Shown in pieces: positions 63,574 to 64,000 of a stretch of 64,000 nt of DNA. The stretch is from the NCBI GenBank assembly GCA_944381625.1, contig CALWLW010000013.1, positions 1 through 64,000 of the forward strand, written 5' to 3'. Position numbers and translations under genes: made by a program. Below the pieces are notes generated by a model. It ran no database searches, was not told the origin of the DNA, and saw nothing but the letters and a program-made list of their open reading frames with translations. How positions within the stretch are numbered: the first letter of the stretch is position 1; each line of letters opens with the position of its first letter. The DNA comes from an uncultured Lachnoclostridium sp. Its GTDB lineage: Bacteria; Bacillota; Clostridia; Lachnospirales; Lachnospiraceae.

Positions 63574-64000
63574 TCATTCCTGCATCCATTTATCCAGAAA
63601 TCTCAGCCTTTTTTCCATAAAATCACTCATGGCGGCGTAATCGCCGTCATGACGGCTGTCCGGCCATCTGGCCGCGTCCCTGGCGAACGCGCCGGAATCC
63701 TGCACCTGGTGGATGCATGTTTCCATCAGTTCCTGCAGATGCGCTTCCGACAGGACGTCTGAACGAAGTTCCTCCCAGCGGGCAGTCACTTTCTCTTTCA
63801 GCCCTCCCGCGTTCAGCGCAAGCAGCCGGTCCGCGAACGGCCATTCCAGATACTGCTCTGCCGCGTCCGGGTTCGGAACCACGTACAGGTCCTCCGCGCT
63901 GTCCGCATAGACATTGCCCCAGGACAGATCCGTATCCCAGGGGACCAGATACAGGCGGTAGCCGCCGCTTTCCTTCTTGAACGCAAAAAACATGTTCTTA
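63574..64000 (-). CDS. CotH-family kinase-like protein, C-terminal part only
   Basis: The reading frame is open to the right edge of the window, so only the last 140 or so residues are present. KNMFFAFKKESGGYRLYLVPWDTDLSWGN is typical of the catalytic core of CotH kinases, where the Asp in the PWDxDLSWG motif binds metal. The gene precedes VTC and DUF4956 genes in one transcript. The start lies beyond position 64000. Confidence 0.85.
   Translation of the reverse strand, partial: KNMFFAFKKESGGYRLYLVPWDTDLSWGNVYADSAEDLYVVPNPDAAEQYLEWPFADRLLALNAGGLKEKVTARWEELRSDVLSEAHLQELMETCIHQVQDSGAFARDAARWPDSRHDGDYAAMSDFMEKRLRFLDKWMQE

Overview
The window looks like the chromosome of a fairly GC-rich Lachnospiraceae-type anaerobe (Clostridia). 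Indicators are pyruvate:ferredoxin oxidoreductase, an hrcA-grpE-dnaK-dnaJ operon with a perfect CIRCE, many purine-rich Shine-Dalgarno sites, a DUF5685/DnaJ-domain pair, a Cna-B/SdrD-type surface protein, and polyamine synthesis by the agmatine plus carboxyspermidine route. I saw no rRNA, tRNA, CRISPR array or transposase. Almost every gene is on the minus strand; the exceptions are a two-component pair (5197-7446) and a LacI-PfkB fusion regulator (47991-49901). || Layout from left to right. 1-214: AT-rich, hairpin-rich DNA unlike its surroundings. 215-4999: an alanine-centred operon (alanine dehydrogenase, a divergent SHMT-like PLP enzyme, a Na+/alanine symporter, an alpha/beta hydrolase), divergent from a soluble cupin-PocR histidine kinase and an AraC-type response regulator. 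7556-9797: MetA with acetyl-CoA-type specificity, a small unknown gene, and a VanY-type peptidase with a long Ala-rich linker. 9848-11777: a DnaJ-domain protein, a DUF5685 protein and a zinc-ribbon membrane protein. 11974-17646: a giant cell-wall surface protein. 17951-19739: cysteine synthase and a patatin-like lipase. 19754-24425: sucrose PTS, sucrose-6-P hydrolase and a LacI regulator. 24422-31160: polyamine operon. 31161-31685: a structured leader with a basic mini-ORF. 31686-37857: ilvE, a second AGCS symporter, PFOR. 38031-49901: the most unusual locus. 49956-54887: heat-shock operon. 54906-64000: surface-polysaccharide and cell-envelope genes, ending in a truncated CotH gene with polyphosphate polymerase and DUF4956 partners. 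|| The best candidate for an undescribed system is 38031-49901. A BMP/nucleoside-type ABC importer is followed in one tight operon by an ADP-ribosylglycohydrolase-family enzyme, a ribokinase-family kinase, a SUMF1-fold protein lacking the formylglycine-enzyme cysteines, and a cytosolic TIM-barrel glycosidase-like protein. A divergent gene encodes a LacI repressor fused to a complete PfkB sugar-kinase domain. Transporter plus ADP-ribosylglycohydrolase plus PfkB kinase recalls E. coli yegT-yegU-yegV, so I infer import and breakdown of a ribosylated or nucleoside-like compound, with the fused kinase domain sensing (or phosphorylating) the sugar. || Other points worth attention: the SHMT paralogue that has lost Y55, Y65 and H228 equivalents; a squalene/phytoene-synthase-like Asp signature in the DUF5685 protein; an attenuator-like leader before speA; and a terminator placed inside the hrcA promoter spacer. 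All functional calls rest on reading motifs and gene order; no database search was run.
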